Positions 35,570 to 47,175 of a stretch of DNA of 64,000 nt are shown here, piece by piece. Every line of letters starts with the position of its first letter. Position 1 is the stretch's first letter. Under the pieces are notes generated by a model. The model searched no databases and was not told the DNA's origin. It saw only the letters and a list, made by a program, of their open reading frames with translations. The DNA comes from Cocos nucifera (taxonomy: Eukaryota > Streptophyta > Magnoliopsida > Arecales > Arecaceae), in NCBI GenBank assembly GCA_006176705.1, contig QRFJ01000085.1, forward strand, positions 2,058,976 through 2,122,975. The letters run 5' to 3'. Both the position numbers and the translations under genes were made by a program.

Positions 35570-37550
35570 TTTTCCTAAGACCTCTCTAGTGTGAAGTCAA
35601 TCTCCAATTATTGGTAAATTTGGCATACAAGCTCACGTTGATAGAAGGATTTACTTGATGTATTTGGGTGCATTGAGGTGGTGGCCGGAATTAGAATCGA
35701 AATTAAAATAGCTATATTTTTTAGTGCATTTAATCTATGGACTTTGAAATGAAATATTTATTTAATAAATTTTTTTAAAAAATAATTAAATAAAAAAATA
35801 ATTTTTTAAAAAAATAATTTTTTTAAGTAATAAAAAAATATTTTTAAAATAAAATTAGCGGAATGGTTAACAGAGCCACTCATTTGCATTTCTATTTCAG
35901 AGCTCAGCTCATCAAAATCAAACACACCCTTGAAGCATACCGAGACTAGAGTAGAGCATCCAACATGTCGTTTGGTTGAATTGATTTTAGGACTTGGGAG
36001 GGACCGGGGAAAAGCAAAAGACAAACAGAGTCTTCGTTCTCAAGTTCAGGAAATTCCTAACCATCAAGGATTCAGAGCATTAGTAATGGCTCTCCATATA
36101 GCCATATAGCTGAAGTCTTTATTGGCCGATTCCGCTGGTTGAAGGAGCAGTTTATGTACTAGCTACCTATCATGCTCTGTTCAGATGGGGCACACAGGAT
36201 ATATGCAAGACCTGCCTGCTAATCAAATCATATTCAGATAATAGTAATTAAAGTAAATTTTTAATTTATTGATTCAAATAAAGATAGTCATCATTGGCTC
36301 ATAAGATTGATTAACATAAATCCATACAATATTTATTTAAAAATAAAATTAAATAAATATTCTTTAAGATCCTATGCTCCTTACTACTCGATTCCAGTCC
36401 CCAAATGCTCTTTTAAATTAGGAAAAAAAAAAGAGCTTTGCAAGCTCATAAAACTTCTAATATCTCTAAGAAATCAAATATAATTATTTTTTAAAAATAT
36501 AATAATTGATAATAATTGATATAATAGATATATATACCAACATGCTTTAATTTTAAAAATATATCATGCATAATGATACAACACATAACCTCTCTTGGTT
36601 TTCGATGATTGCAGTCACGATCAACCCGAGATAAGATCGTAAGAGACTAGCTATTTCTGAATACAAAATATGCAATCTATCACATTACTAGTAATCAGTA
36701 ATAGCTCTACTTTAGGTTAAGAAAAAAACTAACTCGAATTCACATGATCAAGATTAACCCCATGACAAGGCAAAGAGATTAATCCTAAAATCAATACGTA
36801 ATAATTAGTATATATCAATGACTAGCATCGACTGACTAAACTTAGAAGGACTAACTCTGCCAGCGATTGGCATCGACTTGCTAGGTTCAGGAAAAACTAG
36901 TTTCTAAATACGTGGCAATAATCAATTCCGTTGGTTAGACCAAATCATAATCTAATTATAGAATTTTTCTCAAAAATAATCAGCATACTTATTTTTATAA
37001 CATTTTTTAATAATTTTTTATATTTTATTTTTAGAAATAAGGAAACATTTTCTATTCAAAAGTTCATGCAAGCATAATACCATACAATATAGAGAAAAAT
37101 TTTACAATCATGTCAGGATAACACTATGCTTGATTTATAATTTTGATTTTCATTTTATGCATAAAAAATATATTTTTTAAACTTTCAATTTTTTAATATT
37201 TTAATAAAATTTATATAATTTTTAATTTTAAAAATATATGAAATATATTAAATAAATCTCAGAGATAAATGAAACTTATGGTCGATTGGATTTGTAATTT
37301 ATGATCTTCAACTCATAGTCCGATCTCTAGATTCAGTGCTCTTCCATCTTTGAAAGCTCTGGCATAAATAATTTATGATTTTATTAGCTTTCAATTCAAA
37401 AAAAAATTAGGACAAAGATACAGAAACTCTTGGTCTCGCCTCGATCTAGATCGTGTTTAGGTTAGTTCATTTAGGTTATACCGTTCGTGTCGATCAAAAC
37501 TCTACGGATTTGTTCTGATTCATGAGGTAGGTTCACTGGAAAGTTGAATC
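35570..37550. other. AT-rich intergenic DNA
   Basis: No gene or element recognised. There are A/T homopolymer runs near 35765-35850 and 37150-37260. Copy B matches throughout but has many extra single bases. Confidence 0.55.
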
Positions 37551-37702
37551 TCTTGCCCTCCTTCTCCCTCTCTTTCTTCCTCTCTCTCTCTCTCTCTCTC
37601 TCCTCTCTTTCTTCCTTTCTTTCTTTCTTACTTTCTCTCCTTTCTTCTTCTCTTCCTTTTTTTTTTTCCTCTTTCTTTTCTTCTCTCTTCCTCTCTTTCC
37701 AA
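37551..37702. repeat. Pyrimidine-rich low-complexity tract (CT, CTTT)
   Basis: A nearly pure C/T run on the plus strand. Open frames through it (for example an Arg/Glu/Lys-rich one on the minus strand) are composition artefacts. The copy B tract is at about 61632-61785. Confidence 0.9.
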
Positions 37703-38816
37703 GCCAAACAAAGAATTTTACTAAGGGAGCGTAGAGGGGAGAAGGAGGGGTGGGTTAGTGTGGCCGATAGTGGTGGTGCAGCCAGAATGTCAGCAGTTAA
37801 AGGTAGTGATCCGATCATCCTAGGAGAGTCGAGAGAGGAAAGGGGCGCTATCTTTTTTGCCAATGCTTCAGCACTCATGGCTAAAACAACGGAAGAAGGG
37901 AGGAGAGTTTTACCACAGGTGGCCGTGGCGATAGGTTGCAATCCACGGTGAGAATTCTGATAGTAAAAACATCCAAAGCTCCTGGATTGGAGGAGATAAG
38001 AGAGGATTAGGAAGGAAGGGTAGAGGTAGGGGTTTTCGGCGATAGAGGCTTGATTGCAGCAGCTCGCGGTTGTTCGAGTGAGGAAGAGAGAGAGGGAGAG
38101 CTTCGATAGTGGAGGGGATGGATTTAAATAGAGAAATTTTGGGAGGGATAAGACTTAGTTAATGCCGATCAATTTGGTCATCAGTACAACAATCCCAAAT
38201 GGCCTCCGATCATTCCTCACTGGCCCACAACATCTATTTCGATCATTCGCACGTCTTATCTTCTCCAAGACATGGGATTGGATAGAGTATAAGTCCCCTT
38301 ATTCGATGTTTTTTTTTCTTAAATCTACGATGAACCCGCAAGTGTTACCGACTTCTGCACAAAATGGGACTAGGGCCGAGCTTCACACTACTCATAATCA
38401 AGTTGCACGAAGATGAGAATGGGTACAAAAGAAACCACCAACATTTGTCCTCAATTTATGAAATTAAAATCAAACTGACCAATGTCAAAACTAATGCAAT
38501 CTAAATCAAAAGATCCGGATCAAATTGATTCAGGTTAGGTTTTTCTTGCCAAAAATCAATAAATGACAATTAATTTGTATTTAAAAATATAAAAAAAGAA
38601 AGTGAATTAAATAAATCAATAAAAAAAAGATTGATAGGACTATAAGCAGCTTGCGTTCGACTTACAATTTAGTCTGAATTGGGTCTGTTCAATCAGTAAA
38701 CAAGCCGAACATGAGCCAAGCTTATTAACTTGAAATATAACTGAGCTATACATAAGCTAGGTGTAGTAAATTCATATTTTTCTTGAGGGTGTTCAGAGGC
38801 TTTCTCTCTTGCTCTG
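37703..38816. other. Intergenic DNA without recognised gene
   Basis: A short GC-richer part (37730-38120) is followed by ordinary AT-rich DNA. Frames differ between the copies through one-base indels, so the open frames are not supported as genes. Confidence 0.5.
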
Positions 38817-39560
38817 ACTAGAAAGTTAATTTTGAAAAATTTAAGCTCTTTGCATCGCAGAATGTGTCAGCAGACTTAGCCACTTCCCTGAGTGCAAGAG
38901 CAGGCATTGCTTTGACGAATAACGTTGGTAAATATCTGGGCATTGCGGTTATTGATGGACGAGTGAACGAGGAAACTTGCAAACATATTTTAGAGAAAGT
39001 CCAAGGTCGCCTTCCAGGGTGGAAATCGAAATATGCGTCCTTTGCTGGTCGTGCTATCCTTACAAAATCAGTAATCAGCTCCATTTCCGTTTGCATGATG
39101 CAGTCCCTAGAGATTCCTAAAAGCATTTGCACTAAAATTGATCAAACAAATCATACCTTCATTTGGGGGAGTGCTCCGAATAAGAAAGCATTACATATGG
39201 TTAATTGGGCAACGGTTTGCCCATGGAGGTCTGGATTTGAGATCTATGCAGCAATCGAATATAGCTCTTCTTTCTATTAGTTTTTGGGCTCGGATTATTC
39301 GCTCAAAATACCGTGAGGGGAATGGTTGAAGTACAATCTGAGTTCGAGCGCTGTTAAATAATATTCTTTGGAGTACTTTGTTTGTTTGCGGCAATCTGAT
39401 GGATTTGGATTTGGAAGTGGCGAAATGAGGTCTTTGCTCATGCTTCTAGTTGTCCTGACAAAACTTCTGATATTTGGACACTTTTAAAGCTGCTCGTGTC
39501 CTCTCTCATTCTATGCATCGATGGTTGTTCAATGTCGGCACATCTTGTAGCGAGATTGGA
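38817..39560 (+). mobile_element. LINE (L1-type) ORF2 fragment, reverse transcriptase C-terminal part
   Basis: The plus strand encodes NNVGKYLGIAVIDGRVNEET, HILEKVQGRLPGWKSKYASF, AGRAILTKSVISSISV and NHTFIWGSAPNKKALHMVNW, then after a frameshift LRSMQQSNIALLSISFWARI. This is the segment after the RT core of plant L1-type LINEs. Compared with copy B, 278 bp are missing at 39320, which removes the zf-RVT-like part. Confidence 0.82.
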
Positions 39561-39627
39561 TTGTGCATTTCCAACATATTTATAGGGGATCGACTTTCCA
39601 ATTTTAGTCTATCTTTGAGTCTTGATT

Positions 39628-40102
39628 TTTATATATTCAATTCTTCCCTTAAATGATCTTTCGCCGATCCTGAAAGATGACATTTATAAAGTAAATTTTC
39701 GACGATTGTTAGCGAGCGTTCGTGAGTTGATCAAAGAAAAAAAAAAAAAAAACAACGTGAGCGGATGGAAGAAAGCATTGTGCTGTAATACGGCAATGTA
39801 CTCGGAGCACCCAACAAAGGCAAAGCATAAACAAATGAAACGAGCGCGGATAAAATAAGCCCCAGGTCACACGGCCATCACGCCCCCCTCAAGAACCTCA
39901 CGCAAATTAGCGACGCTCCTTCTGGAACACGATCCCCATTACCCTTCCTCCAAACCGCAACATCCCACCACATTGTCTCACCCCGCTCACAACATCCTCG
40001 AACCTCGACTCTTCCACTCATCCCTTCCCTCCCTCCTTCTCCTCTTTCTTCTTCTTCTCTACCTCTATTTTTCTCCTCGGACTCTTACTTTCTAAGAAAA
40101 TT
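39628..40102. other. Intergenic DNA, no gene recognised
   Basis: Contains a pyrimidine-rich stretch near 40020-40080 just downstream of the minus-strand pseudogene, possibly its 3' UTR. Confidence 0.45.
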
Positions 40103-40975
40103 TCACGAGCTAGCCAATCGATCAAACCACTGGTGGACGGCCACCCCTTCGTCCCGGAGCTTCCCATAGAGCGCGAGGCACTCCCAATAAGCCCTCCGGC
40201 TTCTCATCTTTTTCTCCCACCGATGGTCGCACTCGAGGAAGAGCTCGTCGACGAGCCTGATTGCCCGCCCCTTCACCACCTCCTCCACCACTTCCGCCTC
40301 CGCCTTCATCACCACGTACTCCTCCTCCCGGACGTTCTCTTCCAGCCACACCGCCATCCCGCCTACGCCGGCCGCGGCCGCCGCCTCCGCTTCGCCCGCC
40401 GCCACATCCACCCGGATGATCCTCTGGGTCGCCCTTCGGGTAATGGCGCTCGAACCACGTCGCCGCGCTCCCGCCTTAGCCCCCGCCGGCCCTACGTCCA
40501 CGAACACCCGCCGCGGGTATCCTGCTAGCGAGTCCCCCGTCAGCTCCGGTTGGTACCGCGGCCGCAGCGACGGCTGCCGCCTCGACCACCTCGGCGGCTC
40601 CAGTGGCACTCCCTCCAGCCCATTCAGCACCTCCTACTTCGCCTCCGGCACAGCCAGCAGTCGCCGCCCGCTCCACTGCCGCGCCACCCCCAGTGCCTCT
40701 CCGGCGGAGGTGTCGGTCTCTGCTGTGGCCGACGCCGATTTTTTCCTCATCGCCACAATGGTGGCGGCGCCGACCCGGCGGATGTAGGCCATGCGGTAGT
40801 TTTCCCGCAGCCGGAAGGGCTCCAGGGGGTCGGAGCTGACGCGGACGGCGGCAACGCCGTCGATCTTGAGGGCCTGGTCGATGAAATCGAACCCGTCGAG
40901 GACTTCGCCGGCGGAGATGACGAAGTCGACGGTGCCGTCGCGGACGGCCGCGAGTTCCACTGTCTCGCGAGCTGA
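40103..40975 (-). pseudogene. DUF7870-type (methyltransferase-like) plant gene, 5'-truncated and broken
   Basis: The GC-rich minus strand reads ELAAVRDGTVDFVISAGEVL, DGFDFIDQALKIDGVAAVR, then MAYIRRVGAATIVAMRK and RRLLAVPEAK. An in-frame TAG at 40636-40634 follows, then EVLNGLEG, LEPPRW and RYQPELTGDSLAGYPRRVFV. After that the frame shifts: WFERHYPKGDPEDHPG is readable only in another frame near 40425-40475. The frame returns for WLEENVREEEYVVMKAEAEV, VDELFLECDHRW and RRAYWECLALYGKLRDEGVA to a stop at 40103. I recognise the C-terminal part of a plant family annotated as S-adenosylmethionine-dependent methyltransferase-like. The N-terminal half is absent: an in-frame TGA sits at 40978-40976 and no matching sequence follows. 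Activity has not been shown for most members of this family. Confidence 0.75.
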
Positions 40976-41070
40976 TCACGCGGACCGTCTCGTACTACCG
41001 GTACCACTGGCGCCCGTCTTAAGCTAACCCAGTCCTATTCCTAGTCCTAGTCGGAGTCGAATTTAGAAGC

Positions 41071-41077
41071 ATATAAG
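41071..41077 (+). promoter_or_regulatory. Candidate TATA-like box of the CWZF-like gene
   Basis: ATATAAG lies about 75 bp upstream of ATG 41148. There is no independent support for a transcription start. Confidence 0.25.
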
Positions 41078-41147
41078 TAAATATCGATATATGAGAAGGA
41101 AAACTACGGTTCTTTTCATTTCGTTCAGCTTAATTTTTATCATCGAC

Positions 41148-44100
41148 ATGGAGAGAGATATGGCTTGGGAGAAGAGAATAGAAGCCGTTCTTGGAGACAT
41201 GCGAAGAGACTTCGACCTTGGCCTGTCTACTAAGAAATTCAGCGGTGAGAAATCTCTTCTTCTTCTCTCTCGGTTTTTCACTATACTCTAATTCACCACA
41301 CCATAAAATTTTGAGGTTTAATTTCCATTAATGGTTGGATATTCTCTTCTTTATGTCTTCTCTAATTCACCACACCATAAAAGTTTGAGGCTTAATTTCC
41401 ATTAATGGTTGGATATTCTCTTCTTTATGTCTTCTTGAATTCACTTTCTCTTCTTTTCTTATGAGAATAACATGGACATGCAACAATGAACAATATTCTT
41501 GAAAATTTAGTGCCAGTGAATCAGAGAAATTGATTTTTTGATGCTTTGAAAATTTTCTATGTAATTTTCAAAATCTTCTTGGGTTTGTGTTACGTCTATG
41601 TGAAATGTCCGAATTGCCCAGAAATCCACTGGGTGGAAAAGAGAGAGGGGATTAGGTGGCTGTAGACCCTGCAAGAAGCAATTATGTAATACATTTGAGA
41701 TAGAATTGGCCTTCAATTGACTGCCAAGCTAGGTAGTTCATAAAAATCGTTAAGTATAGAACTATGGTTAGCCACACCCTTATCAGAGTGCAGGTTCCCT
41801 CGCGATTTGAATAATTTGCTAGCTACCATCACAACTGGCTTATAAGAGGCTCACAAATATACGTCCATTACATTCTTTCCGCACCTGTCAGCACAGTGAA
41901 AGATCAAGCTGGTCCCAAGCTTTTTTTTCGTTTCTTCTTCACTCTATTCTTTTCCACTTCATCCTTAATGCCGACCAACTTAAATGTTCAAGCAGTTCCA
42001 AGTAATGCTCAAATGGTTGAAAGATATGGATGAATAGGAGATTGGCAATTTCAAGCATTGCATCACATCTACAGCATGTTCTGATCTAGGGCCCATTCTT
42101 TGCTCAACAATAGATCTTTCTTGTGAATTCTCTTATGGAGGGCAAGCCCCATTAAAATTTTTGCCTTCGCTGCTATATTTCGAAGTTCCTTCTCATAGGA
42201 GCGTACTTGTTTGCGCCTTCTTCTCTCGGTATAAAATGGAGAGAGGCATTCAAGCCTTTGATGGAGTCGGATGACTATGAGAGGTAACTGATCGTGGATC
42301 CTACCCATTTGACCTTCAACAATTTTCACTATTAAGGCATTGCCTTCTCGAAGAAAGAAGCGGTGGCTCTATGCTATAATCTAGGACTAGGGATAATTTC
42401 GAAAAAAAAAAAAGGCAAGATAAATGAAAAGAATTGGAGGACAAAACAAAGGAACTGATAATTTTTTATTTGGTGAAAAGTCTCTTCTCTCACTTACATT
42501 TTCCGTTAATTGTTTCCCCTTGTTGTCTATTGGCTTGAATTATTTGAAAGAATTTCATCGGTCAATATTTAACATGTATGATCCTAATGTCATCTGTTCT
42601 CTAATTCACCCCAAGAAACCTATTGGGATTAAGTTTCTATTGATTGAGAGATGTTTTTCTTTGCTTAATTTTCGTTGTTGGATATTCTCTTTTCTATGTC
42701 TTCTTGGATTCACTATCCTCTTCTTTTCTTGTGAGAATGAAGTGGGCTTCGTAGAACAATGCAACAATGAACAATATTCTTGAAAACTTAATCTATGCCA
42801 GTGAATCAGAGAAGTTGATCTTCTCACTGCTTTGAAATTTTCTTTTAATTTCAATTTGTCTGTGTACTTCAAGAACTACATACTGCTTCAAGAACTGCAT
42901 TCCCCTTCAATACTTTGTCCGATTTTAATTACTTCAATTCTTTGTTTCCTCTTATTATCTGTTGGCTTGGATTATTTGAAAGAATTTCATCGGTGAAAAC
43001 ATGCATGATCCTAACATCATCTGTTATAATTTTCTCCCTTCTTTCCTTTTTGCAGGGCCAATGTTTGGTGATTATGGCACGTTTTTACCTGTTTATGTGC
43101 GGCATTCTTCTACAAACTCTTGCTCAAGACTAGCTTGCCCTGCCTCAAAACTTCCTTGCAAAAATGTAATTGTGCTCCCTTCAGTATTTTTTCCCACTAC
43201 ATTTGCTTTGTTTGTGACATAGGATTTTAAGTTTCTGAAAATTAATTCCCACTGCTTTTGGTCTATGAAGCAGAGTGATGGAAATTACAATACCGCACAT
43301 GATACAAATGACAGTGGTGAGATAACTACAAATTCCAAGACATCCTATGGTAATTGTTTGGATGATAGTTTGGCAGGATTCACTCTATATCAAGCTCAGA
43401 ATCTAAGAACTTACGCTGATCGATTGAAGGTTTGGAGAAGTTTTTTTCATACTTCTTTTTATTATGTTTACTCTTTATTCCTATATGATTTTATATAATA
43501 TCACTTATGATGTTTAAAATGTTGCAGACTACCGGTGATGAAGTTATGGTCACTGAAATCTACCTCAATGCAGGATTGAAATTTTTGAAAAGTGCCTACT
43601 TGTTTGAGTGCAACACAATTCCAGGATTAAGACGAAAGGATACTCCTGATTCATTTCATTGCTACATTGAGGCAGCACGGCTTTTTAAGTAAGTCATACA
43701 AACACTTCTTTGAAGTATAATATGCTAATTTTTAGTTTACCAAATGAATCTGGGATAATGTTTGGCTTTGTGTGGTTATAACATATATGCTGCTGAAAAG
43801 CGTATTCTAACCTAGAGAATTGGTTGAGCAATGATGGTTGGACGCTTGTAGTGTTAAGGTGATAATATATCTACATAAGGATTCTAGTTTCCTTGTCTTT
43901 ATGGCCTTGTTGATGAATTAGAAAACTGTGGCTTCACCTTTTCAAATCCATAAGAAACTAAAGCACACTGATATGTTTCCAAAAAATTAAAATGAATGCA
44001 TGAAAACAGCAAACCATTTACTCTGAATTATATCCTTGTTGTTGGATGTATATTAAGAACACAGTAGCTTATGTTTTCTTTGCATATAGTGCCAATCTAG

Positions 44101-44963
44101 TCTGTCTATGTTTTTGGATGTTCAGAGCAAAAACTAGCCCATTAACTATCCTATTTAAATGTTCCACTATAATATTTTTTCATGTTTTGAAGACTTGCAT
44201 TCCCACAAGCTCAATTATTTTGGAGTAACATCAATTCATTGACTTGAAATTATGCTTTAAATGCAGGAATTGTGCGAAAACTAGTGAAAAAAATGGAAAC
44301 ATTGAAATAGCTGTTCTTTCATATAAATGCATGGAGGTGACGCACTTGAGAGTTGCTTTTGCACTGCAGAATATCCATTCAACATGCCAAAGTAATCACT
44401 TCACCACAATCAATTTCTTTACTATTTGGCTTTTCTTATTAGTATTTAAATAATGCATCATTATAATAAAATATCTTCTGTTGGACTTATACTTTGGTTC
44501 TCACTCCAATCCAGGTATCATTTATGAGAGAGATATTAAGATGTCATCATGTCTCAAACAAAAGAATGATGTTGTTTCTCATCTAAGGCAGCTTCTCAGT
44601 ATAGTAAGTAATATCATCTTCTTCTTCTAATTTTTGCTGGATCTTTTAAAAAGAAAATAATAAATGTTTGTACTACTAGATATATAGTTGAAATTTTTTT
44701 AGGAGGAGAGAAGGTAGGCAAGATCTTTCTGTTAACTAATAAAGATATTGATTATTGTTTTACAGTCAGAGCACGCTACTACTGCAATGGATGCATCCAA
44801 GAGATACCATGCTCTGGAACTTGCTATTCGCCGCCACTCTTGCATCGAGGGATATGAAGCAGAGAGTTTGTTGTCAGTGAAAAAGGCTCTTGATTTTAGT
44901 TTCTACGATGTGGAAGGGTTTGTTCACCTCATCATGTTATCATTGAAGGATGTAGGGATGTAG
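41148..44963 (+). CDS. Short CWZF-like protein lacking the CW zinc finger, seven exons
   Basis: Exons 41148-41244, 43056-43165, 43274-43429, 43528-43688, 44267-44391, 44515-44603, 44766-44963 sum to 936 bp (311 residues plus TAG); all junctions are GT-AG and all phases fit. Exon 1 encodes KRIEAVLGDMRRDFDLGLS and exon 2 FGDYGTFLPVYVRH, matching the N-terminal signature of plant cysteine-tryptophan zinc-finger (CWZF) proteins, which reads close to KFGGYGSFLPTYQR. The remaining exons match their C-terminal domain: ADRLKTTGDEVMVTEIYLNA, GLKFLKSAYLFE, IAVLSYKCMEVTHLRVAFAL, ALELAIRRHSCIEGYEA and VKKALDFSFYDVEGFVHLIM. The CW domain (Cys-x2-Cys and Trp pattern) and the long central region, usually over 1000 residues, are missing. 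ATG 41148 was chosen because similarity starts there; an in-frame ATG at 41091 would add 19 hydrophobic residues. CWZF proteins are chromatin-linked; the role here is unknown. It could be a functional short paralog or a decaying one with an open frame. Confidence 0.78.
41290..41437. repeat. 74-bp tandem duplication in intron 1 of the CWZF-like gene
   Basis: Two head-to-tail units beginning AATTCACCACACCATAAAA at 41290 and 41364 are nearly identical. A partial third start follows at 41438. Confidence 0.85.
41438..43055. repeat. Intron 1 with older internal duplications
   Basis: Two pairs of similar segments occur. GAACAATATTCTTGAAAA with GTGAATCAGAGAA lies near 41490 and 42769. TTATTTGAAAGAATTTCATC with a GATCCTAA phrase lies near 42539 and 42971. 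The region 41540-42420 shows no gene. Confidence 0.6.
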
Positions 44964-45284
44964 AGTGCCAATTTAAGATTTGTAATTTTAAACATCACGT
45001 GTTTGTAGTATTTGTGGATTTTTGTACAAAGCATGGTGTAACTAATTGTTCCTCTTATGTGTCAAGGTATATAGTTGTATAGTTTTGCTAGCTCAAGGCA
45101 GAGTGACCACTCCCTCATGTAATTATTATCTTCTTGTTATTTTTTCCTATGTTTGTATTCATTCATTCATTCATTTGAAATTAAACATAAAGTTATCCTT
45201 TTCTCTGAAATTGGACTTCTACAAATTCTTTTTCTTCCTATCTAATGTCTTCTCCTTTTTTTCTATTTTTTGCGTGAGAAAAAT

Positions 45285-45362
45285 GGCGAGATTGCAATCA
45301 TGTGGGATCAAACCTGGAACCTCACACCAGGAAAAAAGTGCCATTGAGCTACATAACTTTGC
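45285..45362 (-). other. tRNA-like sequence, probably a SINE head or tRNA pseudogene
   Basis: On the minus strand a box A-like TAGCTCAATGG (45351-45341) and a box B-like GGTTTGATCCC (45314-45304) have normal tRNA spacing. The acceptor stem is not convincingly paired, so a working tRNA is unlikely. Confidence 0.55.
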
Positions 45363-46476
45363 TTGCTGATACATTTAATATCTTTATGCTGAAAGTGGTG
45401 ATGCTGAATTCCTGTTTGTGATTCAAGAAGCAATATGGCAATCCAATTCATACTGAAAAAAAAAAGCTAGTGAAAGTAGTTCTGACCCATTGGCTCGGTT
45501 GGAATTGCAAATTTAGGACTTGCATGGGCTACCAACAAGAAAATTTTACCCACATGACCCTAGAATGTTGGTGAGACTGTGTTATAACCTTGGAAGTTTT
45601 GAAGATTATTGTGTTGTTTGAAAAACAAAAGCAAGTTGGTGTATCGAGTAATTTATATTGGAGTAGACCTGGGTCAGGCTTGGAGGTCCCAGAAAATATC
45701 AAATTTTATATAAGCCCGATTAAAAATGAATATAGTTTAGGCCCAAAGTCCGGACCATAATCAGCTCTAATCATAAGGAAGAAAGCAGCATAAACCACAA
45801 GGACTCCACACATCAAGAGATCCTACATATATAACAGCTTCGTAAGTAATAAATATGCCCACCAGAATGAATAACAGCGATCTTGTTGGAGGGGAAAATT
45901 TCAAATTTCAAACTAATTCAGATCCTTATTTTAATGCTGCTAGTTACTGATAGGTGCCATGATTTATAAAAGTGTAAAAAATGATTGTATGATTTATGAA
46001 AGTATAAAAAATGAATGTTTATATAAAGAAAAGGAAACATAAACTCATTAACAACTAGACGAACTTGTGACTATGGGAGGATAATGATGAGGGGCGATTC
46101 AGAGAAAAGAGGAGATGTATCGGATCTAGCTATTTCTTATGTTCTGATGCCGGAATGGGCCGGAACATAAATAAATTAGGAAAATTATATATTTGTTATT
46201 TCAAGTTTACTAATGGACAGAATCTGTAGAATTTTGAACTAAAAGAAATGATTTTGCTCTAAGCAACTCAAAAGAAATGACAGAAAAATTAAAATGCCTC
46301 CAAGGTTTGAGCCTGGAAAATCTTATCTCTGGAGGAAGTTAAAGATTTCACAAATCAGACAATTTGAAGTTGGGACATTCTTTAAAAGAGGAGGAATTAT
46401 TGGGCTATGGCTTGGCCTGTGTTTTGCTTGTCTTTTTGAGAAACAGGTTGGAGATGCCATCGGCTAATGTCTTATT

Positions 46477-46595
46477 TCGGTGTAACACGAAGACTTCTCT
46501 AAGAGGTCACCATCCTAGTGCTACTTTCAGCCAAGCACATCTAATTATGGTGGTCTAATGAAAATCCTGTGCTCTACTACTCCTTTAACCGTACC
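46477..46595 (-). pseudogene. 5S rRNA pseudogene or 5S-derived SINE head
   Basis: The minus strand aligns over about 119 bases, the normal 5S length, with plant 5S rRNA. Best-kept parts are GTGCTTGGCTGAAAGTAG, CACTAGGATGGTGACCTC and GAAGTCTTCGTGTTACACC. The internal control region and 5' half are mutated. It may be an isolated pseudogene or a SINE3-like head; no tail was recognised. Confidence 0.72.
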
Positions 46596-46846
46596 TATAT
46601 TCATGAACAAAAGATCATAGTTGAGATCTAATGCTATGTCTTATCCCGGATCATTGCAATAAATACGAACATGGCTCTAGTGTTATGTTTCTGGGCAACA
46701 CCTATAAGGCGGAGAACAAGCCCATCTTATTGGCTAGGCTTGTTCAGGTCTAATTACTATATGGACCAAGTCCAGCTGACCTATCCAATAGTTACTCGCC
46801 ACATTATCCATTCTATTTAAACAATTCAAGATCAAATGAGGGTGCA

Positions 46847-46848
<2 letters not shown>

Positions 46849-46887
<39 letters not shown>
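46849..46887. repeat. (TA)n microsatellite
   Basis: About 19 AT/TA units. Confidence 0.9.
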
Positions 46888-46888
<1 letters not shown>

Positions 46889-47175
46889 ATGATTTGGATG
46901 GATCCACAAGATCTGGTCTATGTAATAATTTCTTCTAGCTCACGCACAAAGTCAACCTATGTTTGGCACCCTCCATTTACATTCAGTGGAGCAATTAATT
47001 GATAAGCAAACCCTACTAAATTGTGGGCATAAAAAATAATAGCTTGTTTGATTCAAGGGAAGAAAATTCTCTCATTAGAATATTTTTTCTAAGAGTTGAT
47101 TCCTAGGAATATAATGTCTAAAAAGAAAGAAATTATTAGGTAGATTCATTCTACCATAAGTAAAATATTTTGTGG

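Larger units (their letters stand above)
20594..39627 (+). repeat. Copy A of a large direct duplication
   Basis: From GGATAGCTTTGTTTAGAG onward this segment matches 48815-64000 nearly base for base, in the same orientation, to the end of the window. The offset is 28221 at the left edge. It falls to about 27357 near 24 kb, 23969 near 32.5 kb and 24373 at the end, because of indels. The segment covers most of intron 1, exon 1 and the upstream region of the minus-strand gene, the retroelement and LINE fragments. The left boundary lies about 310 bp upstream of exon 2 within intron 1. The right boundary is outside the window. Confidence 0.95.

Noticed and set aside
37471..37951. 156-codon frame rich in Arg, Glu and Lys
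   Set aside because: Caused by the pyrimidine-rich tract, and broken by indels between the two copies.
40133..40975. Several plus-strand open frames of 120-140 codons
   Set aside because: They are shadows of the GC-rich minus-strand methyltransferase-like fragment; only the minus strand gives recognisable family sequence.
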